A stretch of DNA of 64,000 bases from contig CALTWF010000014.1 in assembly GCA_943912755.1 (NCBI GenBank), positions 10,743 to 74,742 of the forward strand, written 5' to 3'. Below the pieces are notes generated by a model. It was not told the origin of the DNA and made no database searches. It worked only from the letters and a program-made list of their open reading frames with translations. The DNA is from an uncultured Pseudomonas sp. Lineage in GTDB: Bacteria > Pseudomonadota > Gammaproteobacteria > Pseudomonadales > Pseudomonadaceae. Of the stretch, positions 50,042 through 59,326 are shown piece by piece. The translations under genes and the position numbers were made by a program. Numbering within the stretch: the stretch's first letter is position 1; every line of letters starts with the position of its first letter.

Positions 50042-51841
50042 GTGAGTGATTTGAGTCATATCCGCAATTTCTCCATCATCGCCCACATTGACCATGGCAA
50101 GTCGACGCTGGCCGACCGGTTCATCCAGATGTGCGGCGGTCTGAGCGACCGCGAGATGGAAGCCCAGGTCCTCGACTCCATGGACCTCGAGCGTGAGCGC
50201 GGCATCACCATCAAGGCCCACAGCGTTACCCTGCATTACAAGGCGGGCGACGGCAAAACCTACCAGCTGAACTTCATCGATACCCCCGGCCACGTCGACT
50301 TCACCTATGAAGTCAGCCGCTCGCTGGCCGCCTGCGAAGGCGCGCTGCTGGTGGTCGATGCCGGCCAGGGTGTCGAGGCGCAATCGGTCGCCAACTGCTA
50401 CACCGCCATCGAGCAGGGCCTGGAGGTCATGCCGGTGCTGAACAAGATGGACCTGCCGCAAGCCGACCCGGACCGCGTCAAGGAAGAGATCGAGAAGATC
50501 ATCGGCATCGACGCCACCGAGGCCGTGGCCTGTTCGGCCAAGAGCGGCATGGGCGTGAACGAGGTGCTGGAGCGCCTGGTGCAGACCATCCCGGCTCCTG
50601 AGGGCGAAATCGACGCGCCGCTGCAAGCGCTGATCATCGACTCCTGGTTCGACAACTACCTGGGCGTCGTCTCCCTGGTCCGTGTCCGCCACGGCCGGGT
50701 GAAGAAGGGCGACAAGATCCTGGTCAAGTCCACCGGCAAGGTCCACCTGGTCGACAGCGTCGGTGTCTTCACCCCGAAACATACCCAGACCGCCGATCTC
50801 AAGGCCGGTGAAGTGGGCTTCATCATCGCCAGCATCAAGGACATCCACGGTGCGCCGGTAGGTGACACCCTGACCCTGTCCTCGACCCCCGAAGTCGAAG
50901 TGCTGTCCGGCTTCAAGAAGATCCAGCCGCAGGTTTATGCCGGCCTGTTCCCCGTCAGTTCCGACGATTTCGAAGATTTTCGTGATGCGTTGCAGAAGCT
51001 GACCCTGAACGACTCGTCCCTCCAGTACACCCCGGAAAGCTCCGACGCCCTGGGCTTCGGCTTCCGTTGCGGCTTCCTCGGCATGCTGCACATGGAGATC
51101 ATCCAGGAGCGCCTGGAGCGCGAATACGACCTGGACCTGATCACCACCGCGCCGAGCGTGATCTTCGAGGTCAAGCTCAAGACCGGCGAAACCATCTACG
51201 TCGACAACCCGTCCAAGCTGCCGGACGTGTCGTCGGTCGAGGACTTCCGCGAGCCGATCGTCGCCGCGACCATCCTCGTGCCGCAGGAGCACCTGGGCAA
51301 CGTCATCACCCTGTGCATCGAGAAGCGTGGCGTGCAGCGCGACATGCAGTTCCTCGGCAGCCAGGTGCAGGTGCGTTACGACATGCCGATGAACGAAGTG
51401 GTACTGGACTTCTTCGACCGCCTGAAGTCCACCAGCCGCGGCTATGCTTCGCTGGACTATCATTTCGATCGCTACCAGTCGGCCAACCTGGTCAAGCTGG
51501 ATGTACTGATCAACGGCGACAAGGTCGATGCCCTGGCATTGATCGTGCACCGCGACAACGCGCACTACAAAGGTCGCGCGTTGACCGAGAAGATGAAGGA
51601 ACTGATCCCTCGGCAGATGTTCGACGTGGCGATCCAGGCGGCCATCGGCGGCCAGATCGTTGCCCGGACCACGGTCAAGGCACTCAGAAAGAACGTACTG
51701 GCCAAGTGCTACGGTGGCGACGTGAGCCGTAAGCGCAAGCTGTTGGAGAAACAGAAGGCTGGTAAGAAACGCATGAAACAGGTCGGCAACGTGGAAATTC
51801 CACAAGAAGCCTTCCTCGCCGTGCTCCGGTTGGATAGCTAG
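50042..51841 (+). CDS. lepA: Elongation factor 4 (LepA)
   Basis: The 599-aa translational GTPase back-translocates or rescues stalled ribosomes. GTPase motifs are AHIDHGKST (P loop), DTPGH and NKMDL. The special C-terminal domain ends with TVKALRKNVLAKCYGGDVSR and KRKLLEKQKAGKKRMKQVGN. It starts with GTG. lepB follows after 5 bases. Confidence 0.98.
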   Translation: MSDLSHIRNFSIIAHIDHGKSTLADRFIQMCGGLSDREMEAQVLDSMDLERERGITIKAHSVTLHYKAGDGKTYQLNFIDTPGHVDFTYEVSRSLAACEGALLVVDAGQGVEAQSVANCYTAIEQGLEVMPVLNKMDLPQADPDRVKEEIEKIIGIDATEAVACSAKSGMGVNEVLERLVQTIPAPEGEIDAPLQALIIDSWFDNYLGVVSLVRVRHGRVKKGDKILVKSTGKVHLVDSVGVFTPKHTQTADLKAGEVGFIIASIKDIHGAPVGDTLTLSSTPEVEVLSGFKKIQPQVYAGLFPVSSDDFEDFRDALQKLTLNDSSLQYTPESSDALGFGFRCGFLGMLHMEIIQERLEREYDLDLITTAPSVIFEVKLKTGETIYVDNPSKLPDVSSVEDFREPIVAATILVPQEHLGNVITLCIEKRGVQRDMQFLGSQVQVRYDMPMNEVVLDFFDRLKSTSRGYASLDYHFDRYQSANLVKLDVLINGDKVDALALIVHRDNAHYKGRALTEKMKELIPRQMFDVAIQAAIGGQIVARTTVKALRKNVLAKCYGGDVSRKRKLLEKQKAGKKRMKQVGNVEIPQEAFLAVLRLDS

Positions 51842-51846
51842 GTCCT

Positions 51847-52701
51847 ATGTCACTAAATTTCCCGCTGTTGCTGGTCATTGCAGTCGCTGTCTGTGGGCTG
51901 TTGGCCTTGATCGATCTGCTGTTCCTGGCGCCGCGTCGGCGGGCCGCCATCGCCAACTACCAGGGCAGCGTCAGCCAGCCCGAGATGACGGTGGTCGAAC
52001 AGTTGAACAAGGAGCCGTTGCTGGTCGAGTACGGCAAATCCTTCTTCCCGGTGCTGTTCATCGTGCTGGTGCTGCGTTCGTTCCTGGTCGAACCGTTCCA
52101 GATCCCTTCGGGGTCGATGAAGCCGACCCTGGAAGTGGGCGATTTCATCCTGGTCAACAAGTTCTCCTATGGCATCCGCCTGCCGGTGATCGACAAGAAG
52201 GTCATCGAGGTGGGTGACCCGCAGCGCGGCGATGTGATGGTGTTTCGCTACCCGAGCGACCCGAACGTCAACTACATCAAGCGCGTGGTCGGCCTGCCGG
52301 GCGACCAGGTGCGCTACACCAGCGACAAGCGCCTGTATGTCAACGGCCAGATGGTTGCCGAACAACTGGTTGGCGCCGAGCCGGGTACCCTGGGCAGCGC
52401 CGAGCTGTACAAGGAAAAACTCGGCGAGGCCGAGCACCTGATCCGCAAGGAGATGAGTCGCTACCGCATGCCGCCGGACCAGTCGTGGACGGTGCCCGCC
52501 GGGCACTACTTCATGATGGGCGACAACCGCGACAACTCCAACGACAGCCGCTACTGGGACGATCCTTCGATTCCCAAGGAGCTGCTGGGCATGGTTCCGG
52601 ACCAGAACATCGTCGGCAAGGCCTTTGCCGTATGGATGAGCTGGCCGGAGCCGAAACTCAGCCACTTCCCGAGCCTGTCGCGGGTAGGGCTGATCAAGTA
52701 A
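51847..52701 (+). CDS. lepB: Signal peptidase I
   Basis: The 284-aa inner-membrane protease removes signal peptides from exported proteins. It has two N-terminal spans (about residues 3-24 and 60-78). The catalytic Ser90 is in QIPSGSMKPTLEVGDF and Lys145 in YIKRVVGLPGDQV. Box E GDNRDNSNDSRYWD is complete. It is co-transcribed with lepA. In P. aeruginosa a DUF4845 gene lies next; here only 234 bases without a clear gene separate it from rnc. Confidence 0.97.
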   Translation: MSLNFPLLLVIAVAVCGLLALIDLLFLAPRRRAAIANYQGSVSQPEMTVVEQLNKEPLLVEYGKSFFPVLFIVLVLRSFLVEPFQIPSGSMKPTLEVGDFILVNKFSYGIRLPVIDKKVIEVGDPQRGDVMVFRYPSDPNVNYIKRVVGLPGDQVRYTSDKRLYVNGQMVAEQLVGAEPGTLGSAELYKEKLGEAEHLIRKEMSRYRMPPDQSWTVPAGHYFMMGDNRDNSNDSRYWDDPSIPKELLGMVPDQNIVGKAFAVWMSWPEPKLSHFPSLSRVGLIK

Positions 52702-52709
52702 CACCTCAC

Positions 52710-52733
52710 GGCGCTGTCCTCCGGGACGGCGCC
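52710..52733 (+). terminator. Hairpin after lepB
   Basis: GGCGCTGTCC and GGACGGCGCC pair (one G-U) around a short CCGG centre, 8 bases after the lepB stop. There is no T run. It may reduce readthrough into rnc. Confidence 0.5.
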
Positions 52734-52935
52734 GAGTGCATTTCTGGCATAGGCTGTTACGAGGGACCGGACGCGGTTCCCAGCCATCCAGGCTGCAGCA
52801 ATGAATCCAAAACGTTTTTCAGGATCCGCATTTGAACAAGGCTTTGATCTCGACGGCCGCCGGCCGGACTGAACCGAACGGCACCCGCGCCCTGGCGTCG
52901 CCGCTGAACCACCACGAACTTCGCGTGGGGTCACT

Positions 52936-53625
52936 GTGAGCCCTTCCCTGAGTCGCCTGGAGCGCAAGCTCGGCTACACCTTCAAGAACCAGGAGCTGAT
53001 GCTGCTGGCCCTGACCCACCGCAGCTACGCCGGGCGCAACAACGAACGCCTGGAGTTCCTCGGTGACGCCATCCTCAACTTCGTTGCCGGCGAAGCCCTC
53101 TTCGAACGCTTTCCCCAGGCCCGCGAAGGCCAGCTGTCGCGGCTGCGTGCGCGCCTGGTGAAAGGCGAGACCCTGGCCCTGCTGGCCCGTGGCTTCGAGC
53201 TTGGCGATTACCTGCGCCTGGGCTCCGGCGAGCTGAAGAGCGGCGGTTTCCGCCGCGAGTCGATTCTCGCCGATGCCCTGGAAGCGCTGATCGGCGCGAT
53301 CTATCTCGATGCCGACATGCAGACCGCCCGCGAGCGCGTGCTGTCCTGGCTGGCGGGCGAGTTTGACAGCCTGACCCTGGTCGATACCAACAAGGACCCG
53401 AAGACCCGCCTGCAGGAATTCCTGCAATCCCGGGCCTGCGAACTGCCCCGCTACGAAGTGGTGGATATCCAGGGCGAGCCGCATTGCCGGACCTTCTTCG
53501 TCGAGTGCGAAGTGACCCTGTTGACCGAAAAAAGCCGGGGCCAAGGTGTCAGCCGGCGTATCGCCGAGCAGGTTGCTGCCGCTTCGGCCTTGATCGCCCT
53601 CGGCGTGGAGAATGGCAATGACTGA
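52936..53625 (+). CDS. rnc: Ribonuclease III
   Basis: The 229-aa double-strand RNA endonuclease processes rRNA. The signature NERLEFLGDAILNFVAGEAL carries the metal-binding acidic residues. ESILADALEALIGAIYLDAD is the second acidic cluster. A C-terminal double-stranded RNA-binding domain spans about 155-225. It starts with GTG. The end overlaps era by 8 bases. Confidence 0.97.
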   Translation: MSPSLSRLERKLGYTFKNQELMLLALTHRSYAGRNNERLEFLGDAILNFVAGEALFERFPQAREGQLSRLRARLVKGETLALLARGFELGDYLRLGSGELKSGGFRRESILADALEALIGAIYLDADMQTARERVLSWLAGEFDSLTLVDTNKDPKTRLQEFLQSRACELPRYEVVDIQGEPHCRTFFVECEVTLLTEKSRGQGVSRRIAEQVAAASALIALGVENGND

Positions 53626-54520
53626 ACAGAACACTACCCGTTGCGGCTATGTCGCCATCGTCGGCCGCCCCAACGTCGGCAAGTCGACGCTGCTCAACCA
53701 TATCCTCGGCCAGAAGCTGGCGATCACCTCGCGCAAGCCGCAGACCACCCGCCACAACATGCTCGGGATCAAGACCGAGGGTGATGTCCAGGCGATCTAC
53801 GTCGATACCCCGGGCATGCACAAGAGCAACGAAAAGGCGCTCAATCGCTACATGAACAAGACCGCCTCGGCGGCGTTGAAGGACGTCGACGTGGTGATCT
53901 TCGTGGTCGACCGCACCCGCTGGACCGACGAGGACCAACTGGTCCTGGAGCGCGTGCAGTACGTCCAGGGCCCGGTGATCCTGGCGATCAACAAGACCGA
54001 CCGCATCGAAGAGAAGGCCGACCTGATCCCGCACCTGCAATGGCTGCAGGAGCAACTGCCGAACGCCGAGATCGTGCCGATTTCCGCGCAACAGGGGCAT
54101 AACCTTGAATCCCTGGAAGCGCTGATCGCCAAGCACCTGCCGGAAAACGAGCATTTCTTCCCGGAAGACCAGATCACCGACCGCAGCAGCCGTTTCCTCG
54201 CCGCCGAGTTGGTCCGCGAAAAGATCATGCGCCAGCTGGGTGCCGAGCTGCCGTACCAGATCACCGTGGAAATCGAGGAATTCAAGCAGCAGGGCCATGT
54301 CCTGCATATCCACGCGCTGATCCTGGTCGAGCGTGACGGGCAGAAGAAAATCATCATTGGCGACAAGGGCGAGCGCATCAAGCGCATCGGTTCCGAGGCG
54401 CGCAAGGATATGGAAGTACTGTTCGACGCCAAGGTCATGCTCAACCTCTGGGTCAAGGTCAAGGGTGGCTGGTCCGACGACGAGCGCGCCCTGCGCTCCC
54501 TGGGCTACGGCGACCTGTAA
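53618..54520 (+). CDS. era: GTPase Era
   Basis: The 300-aa GTPase matures 16S rRNA and the 30S subunit. G motifs are GRPNVGKSTLLNHILGQKL, DTPGMH and NKTDRI. The KH domain lies near the C-terminus (IIIGDKGERIKRIGSEARKD). The ATG at 53618 lies 7 bases after GGAG and is preferred to the ATG at 53612. It overlaps rnc by 8 bases, indicating coupled translation. Confidence 0.97.
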   Translation: MTEQNTTRCGYVAIVGRPNVGKSTLLNHILGQKLAITSRKPQTTRHNMLGIKTEGDVQAIYVDTPGMHKSNEKALNRYMNKTASAALKDVDVVIFVVDRTRWTDEDQLVLERVQYVQGPVILAINKTDRIEEKADLIPHLQWLQEQLPNAEIVPISAQQGHNLESLEALIAKHLPENEHFFPEDQITDRSSRFLAAELVREKIMRQLGAELPYQITVEIEEFKQQGHVLHIHALILVERDGQKKIIIGDKGERIKRIGSEARKDMEVLFDAKVMLNLWVKVKGGWSDDERALRSLGYGDL

Positions 54521-54527
54521 CGCCCCA

Positions 54528-54553
54528 GGCCCGACGCCGTCCGGTGTCGGGCC
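54528..54553 (+). terminator. Hairpin between era and recO
   Basis: GGCCCGACGCC and GGTGTCGGGCC pair (one non-Watson-Crick position) around GTCC, 8 bases after the era stop. No T run follows, so probably only partial termination or 3' protection. Confidence 0.5.
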
Positions 54554-54574
54554 GACCTTCCTGCGAACATCATC

Positions 54575-55258
54575 ATGGAACAGCCAGAGGCCCTGCCGGC
54601 CTACGTTCTGCATAACCGCGCCTACCGCGAAACCAGTGCCCTGGTGGACTTTCTCACGCCCCAGGGACGCTTTCGCGCGGTCATGCGCCGTGCCCGTGGC
54701 AAGGGCGGCAGCCTGGCGCGGCCGTTCTTGCCGCTGGAAATAGAACTGCGCGGGCGCGGCGAGCTGAAGAACGTCGGCCGCCTCGACAGCGTCGGCGTGG
54801 CCGCCTGGCTGCACGGCGATGCGCTGTTCAGCGGGCTGTACCTGAATGAACTTCTCATCCGCCTGCTGCCTGCCGAAGATCCCCATCCGGCGTTGTTCGC
54901 CCATTACGCCGCGACCTTGCAGGCGCTGGCCGAAGGACGCGCGCTGGAGCCGCTGCTGCGCAGTTTCGAATGGCGCCTGCTGGACGAGCTGGGCTACGCC
55001 TTCGCCCTCGACCAGGACATCAACGGCGACGCACTGGTGCCGGATGCGTGGTATCGCCTGCAGGTGGACGCCGGGCTGGAGCGGGTCTACCTGCTGCAAC
55101 CCGGGCTGTTCAGCGGCAGCGAGCTGGCCGCCATGGCCCAGGCCGACTGGGACGCCCCGGGTGCCCTGAGCGCGGCCAAGCGCCTGATGCGCCAGGCCCT
55201 GGCGGTACACCTGGGCGGTCGTCCGCTGGTCAGCCGGGAACTGTTTCGCAAGCGCTGA
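54575..55258 (+). CDS. recO: DNA repair protein RecO
   Basis: The 227-aa recombination mediator loads RecA with RecR. The N-terminal OB fold begins PAYVLHNRAYRETSALVDFL, and GRFRAVMRRARGKGG matches RecO's basic DNA-binding face. No zinc-finger cysteines are seen, as usual in proteobacteria. It lies between era and pdxJ in the conserved order. Confidence 0.94.
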   Translation: MEQPEALPAYVLHNRAYRETSALVDFLTPQGRFRAVMRRARGKGGSLARPFLPLEIELRGRGELKNVGRLDSVGVAAWLHGDALFSGLYLNELLIRLLPAEDPHPALFAHYAATLQALAEGRALEPLLRSFEWRLLDELGYAFALDQDINGDALVPDAWYRLQVDAGLERVYLLQPGLFSGSELAAMAQADWDAPGALSAAKRLMRQALAVHLGGRPLVSRELFRKR

Positions 55259-55302
55259 GCACGACGTATGCTGTCGGGCTCAATCTTCAGGAGAGCTTCT
55301 TC

Positions 55303-56046
55303 GTGACTCACAGCAACCGCATCCTTCTCGGCGTCAACATCGACCACGTGGCGACCCTGCGCCAGGCCCGTGGCACCCGATACCCCGACCCGGTCAAGGC
55401 CGCGCTGGATGCCGAAGAGGCGGGTGCCGACGGTATCACCGTGCACCTGCGCGAAGACCGCCGGCATATCCAGGAGCGCGACGTGCTGCTGCTCAAGGAT
55501 GTGTTGCAGACGCGGATGAACTTCGAGATGGGTGTCACCGAGGAAATGATGGCCTTCGCCGAGCGCATTCGTCCGGCGCATATCTGCCTGGTGCCGGAAA
55601 CCCGCCAGGAGCTGACCACCGAGGGTGGTCTCGACGTCGCTGGCCAGGAGGCGCGGATCAAGGCGGCGGTGGAGCGCCTGTCGAAACTGGGTGCCGAAGT
55701 GTCGCTGTTCATCGACGCCGACGAGCGGCAGATCGAGGCGTCCCGCCGCGTCGGCGCCCCGGCCATCGAACTGCACACCGGTCGCTATGCCGATGCCCAC
55801 AACCCGGCGGAAGAGGCCGATGAACTCAAGCGCATCGCCGATGGCGTGGCCTTTGGCCTGGGCCAGGGCCTGATCGTCAATGCCGGGCACGGCCTGCACT
55901 ACCACAACGTCGAGGCGGTGGCGGCGATCAAGGGCATCAATGAGCTGAACATCGGTCATGCGCTGGTGGCGCATGCGCTGTTCGTTGGCTTCAAGGGCGC
56001 TGTGGCGGAGATGAAGGCTTTGATTCTGGCCGCAAGCCGAGGCTGA
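55303..56046 (+). CDS. pdxJ: Pyridoxine 5'-phosphate synthase
   Basis: The 247-aa enzyme joins deoxyxylulose phosphate and amino-oxopropyl phosphate in vitamin B6 synthesis. LLGVNIDHVATLRQARGTRY is the N-terminal signature. GADGITVHLREDRRHIQERD and the glycine-rich NAGHGLHYHNVEAV region bind the substrates. The start is GTG, with CAGGAGAGC upstream. A REP pair follows. Confidence 0.96.
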   Translation: MTHSNRILLGVNIDHVATLRQARGTRYPDPVKAALDAEEAGADGITVHLREDRRHIQERDVLLLKDVLQTRMNFEMGVTEEMMAFAERIRPAHICLVPETRQELTTEGGLDVAGQEARIKAAVERLSKLGAEVSLFIDADERQIEASRRVGAPAIELHTGRYADAHNPAEEADELKRIADGVAFGLGQGLIVNAGHGLHYHNVEAVAAIKGINELNIGHALVAHALFVGFKGAVAEMKALILAASRG

Positions 56047-56051
56047 TCTTC

Positions 56052-56122
56052 CGGGCCTCATCGCGGGTGAACCCGCTCCCACGCGGATCCAGGTGGGAGC
56101 GGGTTCACCCGCGATGAGGCCC
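56052..56122. repeat. REP inverted pair after pdxJ
   Basis: GGGCCTCATCGCGGGTGAAC...GCTCCCAC is mirrored almost base for base by GTGGGAGCGGGTTCACCCGC and GATGAGGCCC, with about 15 bases between. The core (CGGGTGAACCCG) differs from the GGCTTGCCAGC core of the other pairs, so this is a second REP subfamily. It lies between convergent pdxJ and the kinase gene. Confidence 0.87.
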
Positions 56123-56128
56123 TTGAAC

Positions 56129-57508
56129 TCACTCAGGAAACACCAGGCTGAACCGGGTCGGCCCAGCCACCGCGCTGGCCACCTCGACCCGCCCCCCATG
56201 CACCTGCATGATCGACCGGACGATCGCCAGCCCCAGCCCGGTCCCGCCATCCATCCGCGAGCGCCCGCAACCCACCCGGTAGAAACGCTCGAACAGATGG
56301 GGCAGGTGCTCCGCGGCAATCCCGCCGCCGGCATTCTCGACCCAGCAGGCCAGCCCCTGGTCCCGGGGCTCCACGCCGATCTTCACCGTCTGCCCCTGCG
56401 GGCTGTGGCGGATCGCATTGCTCAGCAGGTTCGACAGCGCCCGCTGGATCATCAGCCGGTCCCCGCGCACCGTACCCCAGCCACGCACACTCAAAGTGAT
56501 CCCCTTGCTTTCGGCACTGAAATCGAACAGTTCGGCAACCCGCCGCGCTTCCTCTCCCAGCGCTACCGGGTGCAGGTGCAGCGCGACCTGCGGCTGTTCG
56601 ACCTGGGCGAGGAACAGCATGTCGGTGATGATGCGGTTCAGCCGGGTCAGCTCCTCGATGCTGTCCTCCAGCGCCACCTTGTAGTCCTCGCTCGGTCGTT
56701 CACGGCTGAGGGTGACCTGGGCCTTGCCCATCAGGTTGCTGATTGGCGTGCGCAGCTCGTGGGCGAGGTCGTCGGAGAACTGCGCCAGCTGGCCGACACC
56801 GTTCTCCAGGCGGTCGAGCATGATGTTGATGCTCTGCGCCAGGGCGTGCAGTTCGAGGGGGAGGCCGGTTTCCGGCAGGCGATCGCCGAGGTTCTGGGCC
56901 GATACCTGCGCGGCGATCCGGCGAAAGCGGCGCAAGGGGGCCAGGCCGCCCTGCACCAGCTTCCAGGCGCAGACGCCGATCAGCAGCAGCAACAGCGGTA
57001 CAGCGAGCAGGGTCGAGCGCAGGTAGGCGTGGAGCAGGTCGAGGTCTTCGCCACGGTTGACCGTCAGCACCACCTGCACGGCTGTACCGTCGCGCAGGCG
57101 CATGCTGCGGGAGGCGCTGAGCAATTGGTCGTTGCGACTGTCGCTCCATTCGGCGAAGGCCAGGCGCGGGCCGACCGCGATGGGCTCGGCCGGCGATTCC
57201 AGGGCCGGCCCCAGGCTGAGCCGCGCCGGGTGCCGGGTGCTGTGCTCGATGACGTTGAGGCTGAGGTTATCGTGGCCCATCACCACATCCAGCAGCGGAT
57301 GAGCGCGGGCGCTGAGGTCGGCCACCTGCAGGTCGACGTTGAGGCTGTGTTCGATCTGCTCCATCTTGCGCTCAAGGTGGTCGCGGGCGCGCCGGTCCAG
57401 CTCGCGGTCGAGGGCGAACACCGCCAGCGCGGCCAGCAGCAGCACCAGCGCCGCGCTCATCAGGATCATGCTCAGGCCGAGGCGCAGCGACAGGCGCGCC
57501 GGTTTCAC
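56129..57508 (-). CDS. Heavy-metal-type sensor histidine kinase
   Basis: The 459-aa kinase is of the CusS/CopS/IrlS group. There are membrane spans near residues 12-32 and 160-180 around a periplasmic sensor, then a HAMP domain. The H-box FSDDLAHELRTPISNLMGKA has His near residue 250. The ATP-binding domain shows NLLSNAIRHSPQGQ and GGTGLGLAIVRSIM. The GTG start overlaps the regulator stop by 4 bases. No metal resistance gene is adjacent, so the signal is unknown; copper, silver and other metals are typical of the group. Confidence 0.9.
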   Translation of the reverse strand: MKPARLSLRLGLSMILMSAALVLLLAALAVFALDRELDRRARDHLERKMEQIEHSLNVDLQVADLSARAHPLLDVVMGHDNLSLNVIEHSTRHPARLSLGPALESPAEPIAVGPRLAFAEWSDSRNDQLLSASRSMRLRDGTAVQVVLTVNRGEDLDLLHAYLRSTLLAVPLLLLLIGVCAWKLVQGGLAPLRRFRRIAAQVSAQNLGDRLPETGLPLELHALAQSINIMLDRLENGVGQLAQFSDDLAHELRTPISNLMGKAQVTLSRERPSEDYKVALEDSIEELTRLNRIITDMLFLAQVEQPQVALHLHPVALGEEARRVAELFDFSAESKGITLSVRGWGTVRGDRLMIQRALSNLLSNAIRHSPQGQTVKIGVEPRDQGLACWVENAGGGIAAEHLPHLFERFYRVGCGRSRMDGGTGLGLAIVRSIMQVHGGRVEVASAVAGPTRFSLVFPE

Positions 57509-58179
57509 GAGCGGGCTTCCAGCACGTAGCCGACACCGCGCAGGGTATGGATCAGCTTGTTGTCGAAGGGATCGTCGATCTTCGCCCGCAGGCGGCGGAT
57601 CGAGACTTCGACGACGTTGGTGTCGCAGTCGAAGTTCATGTCCCACACCAGCGAGATGATCTGCGTGCGCGACAGCACTTCGCCGCTCTGGCGCATCAGC
57701 AGGTGAAGCAGGGCGAATTCCTTGGCGGTCAGGTCGATGCGCTGGCCGCCGCGCCAGGCCCGGTGGCGGCCGGGGTCCAGCTCCAGGTCGGCGACTTTCA
57801 GGGTGGTGGGCTGCAAGGTCTGTTCGCTGCGCCGCAGCAGGCTGCGGACCCGGGCCAGCAGTTCGGGGAATTCGAAGGGTTTGAGCAGGTAGTCGTCGGC
57901 GCCGAGGTCGAGGCCCTTGACCCGGTCGCTCAGGCGGCCGTGGGCGGTAAGCATCATGATCCGCGTGGCCGACTGCGCGCGCAGCCGTTGCAACACGGTC
58001 CAGCCGTCCAGCTCCGGCAGGTTGACGTCGAGGATGACCAGGTCGTAGTGGTGCTGGCCAGCCAGGTGCAGGCCGTCGGTGCCGGTACGGGCGCAGTCGA
58101 CCACATAGCCGTTTTCGCTGAGACCTTGTTGCAGGTAGGCGGCGGTGCGGACTTCGTCCTCGATGATGAGTAGGCGCAT
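57505..58179 (-). CDS. Heavy-metal-type response regulator (OmpR family)
   Basis: The 224-aa regulator has a receiver domain with phosphoacceptor Asp51 in LVILDVNLPELDG and Lys in LLKPFEF. The winged helix spans about 125-222 (TKVV-like NVVEVSIRRLRAKIDDPFDN), the pattern of CopR/CusR/IrlR regulators. The ATG at 58179 is preferred to an upstream start with a nonconserved 16-residue extension. It is the first gene of a pair with the sensor kinase. Confidence 0.9.
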   Translation of the reverse strand: MRLLIIEDEVRTAAYLQQGLSENGYVVDCARTGTDGLHLAGQHHYDLVILDVNLPELDGWTVLQRLRAQSATRIMMLTAHGRLSDRVKGLDLGADDYLLKPFEFPELLARVRSLLRRSEQTLQPTTLKVADLELDPGRHRAWRGGQRIDLTAKEFALLHLLMRQSGEVLSRTQIISLVWDMNFDCDTNVVEVSIRRLRAKIDDPFDNKLIHTLRGVGYVLEARS

Positions 58180-58334
58180 GGATGGGCTCGGCGGAAAAAG
58201 AGGCGCGATTCTCAAGCCTGAAGTCACTTCAGGGTCAAGGCGCGGGAGGGGAATGGTATGACAGGGTGTTGCCGAGAAGGGGAAGGTTACGGATTTGTAA
58301 TGTTTCGGCCATCCGGCCGTTAGGTGAATTCGGG

Positions 58335-58357
58335 GGCCTCATCGCAGCGATGAGGCC
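58335..58357. repeat. Perfect 11-bp palindrome related to REP ends
   Basis: GGCCTCATCGC, one A, then GCGATGAGGCC. The arms equal the outer GGGCCTCATCGC part of the local REP sequences without their core. It lies 12 bases beyond the cmoB stop and may be a REP remnant used as a terminator. Confidence 0.65.
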
Positions 58358-58369
58358 AGAGCAGCCAAC

Positions 58370-59326
58370 TTACTTGCGCGCCACCAGCACCGCCCGCCGC
58401 GGCGCCGGCAAGCCCTCGATGGTACGGCTGTGATCCGCCGGGTCGAGGAAGTCGCTCAAAGATTGGTATCTCATCCACTCGGTACTGCGCTGTTCCTCGA
58501 CGCTGGTGGTGCTCACGTCGACGCAGCGCACATCGCGGAACCCGGCACGGCGCAGCCAGCGCTCCAGCGCCGGCACCGACGGCAGGAACCAGACGTTGCG
58601 CATCTGTGCGTAACGGTCTTCCGGCACCAGCACCTGGTTTTCGTCGCCCTCGATGACCAGGGTCTCCAGCACCAGTTCGCCGCCCTTGAGCAGGCAGTCC
58701 TTGAGCGCCAGCAGGTGCTCGATGGGCGAGCGGCGGTGATAGAACACGCCCATGGAGAACACCGTGTCGAATCCTTCCAGCGCCGCCGGCAGGTCTTCCA
58801 GGGCGAAGGGCAGGTGCCAGGCCGGCAGGTCCGGCAGGTAGCGCTGGACCGCCTGGAACTGGCAGAAGAACAGCCAGTTCGGGTCGATGCCGATCACGCT
58901 GTCGGCCCCGGCGCCGAGCATGCGCCACTGGTAGTAGCCATTGCCGCAGCCGACATCCAGTACGCGCTTGCCGCGCAGGTCCAGGTGGGGCGCGACCCGC
59001 GACCATTTCCAGTCCGAGCGCCATTCGGTATCGACATGCACGCCGAACAGGTCGAACGGGCCCTTGCGCCATGGCGACAGGCCCATCAGTGCGGCGCGGG
59101 CCTGCTCCCGGGTCGCCTCGTCACAGGCGAAATCCAGGCGCAGGCCGTTGACCAGGTCGATGCCGCTCGGCATCAGCGCGGGCAGGCCGTCCAGGGCGCT
59201 TTGCCAGCGCTCCAGGTCGCCATGGCCCTTTTCCAGCTTGGTATCCAGTTGGGCTTGCAGGCCTTGCGCCCATTCAGCCAGCGGGGTGCCCGCCAGACGG
59301 CGGGCCAGAGGGGAAAGATCGATCAT
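58370..59326 (-). CDS. cmoB: tRNA U34 carboxymethyltransferase
   Basis: The 318-aa enzyme transfers the carboxymethyl group of carboxy-SAM to hydroxyuridine 34 of tRNAs. DLRGKRVLDVGCGNGYYQWR is the cofactor site. FDTVFSMGVFYHRRSPIEHL is a CmoB hallmark. The N-terminal region (about 1-100) with WRKGPFDLFGVHVDTEWRSD is typical. The start overlaps the cmoA stop by 4 bases. The length is close to E. coli CmoB (323 aa). Confidence 0.96.
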   Translation of the reverse strand: MIDLSPLARRLAGTPLAEWAQGLQAQLDTKLEKGHGDLERWQSALDGLPALMPSGIDLVNGLRLDFACDEATREQARAALMGLSPWRKGPFDLFGVHVDTEWRSDWKWSRVAPHLDLRGKRVLDVGCGNGYYQWRMLGAGADSVIGIDPNWLFFCQFQAVQRYLPDLPAWHLPFALEDLPAALEGFDTVFSMGVFYHRRSPIEHLLALKDCLLKGGELVLETLVIEGDENQVLVPEDRYAQMRNVWFLPSVPALERWLRRAGFRDVRCVDVSTTSVEEQRSTEWMRYQSLSDFLDPADHSRTIEGLPAPRRAVLVARK

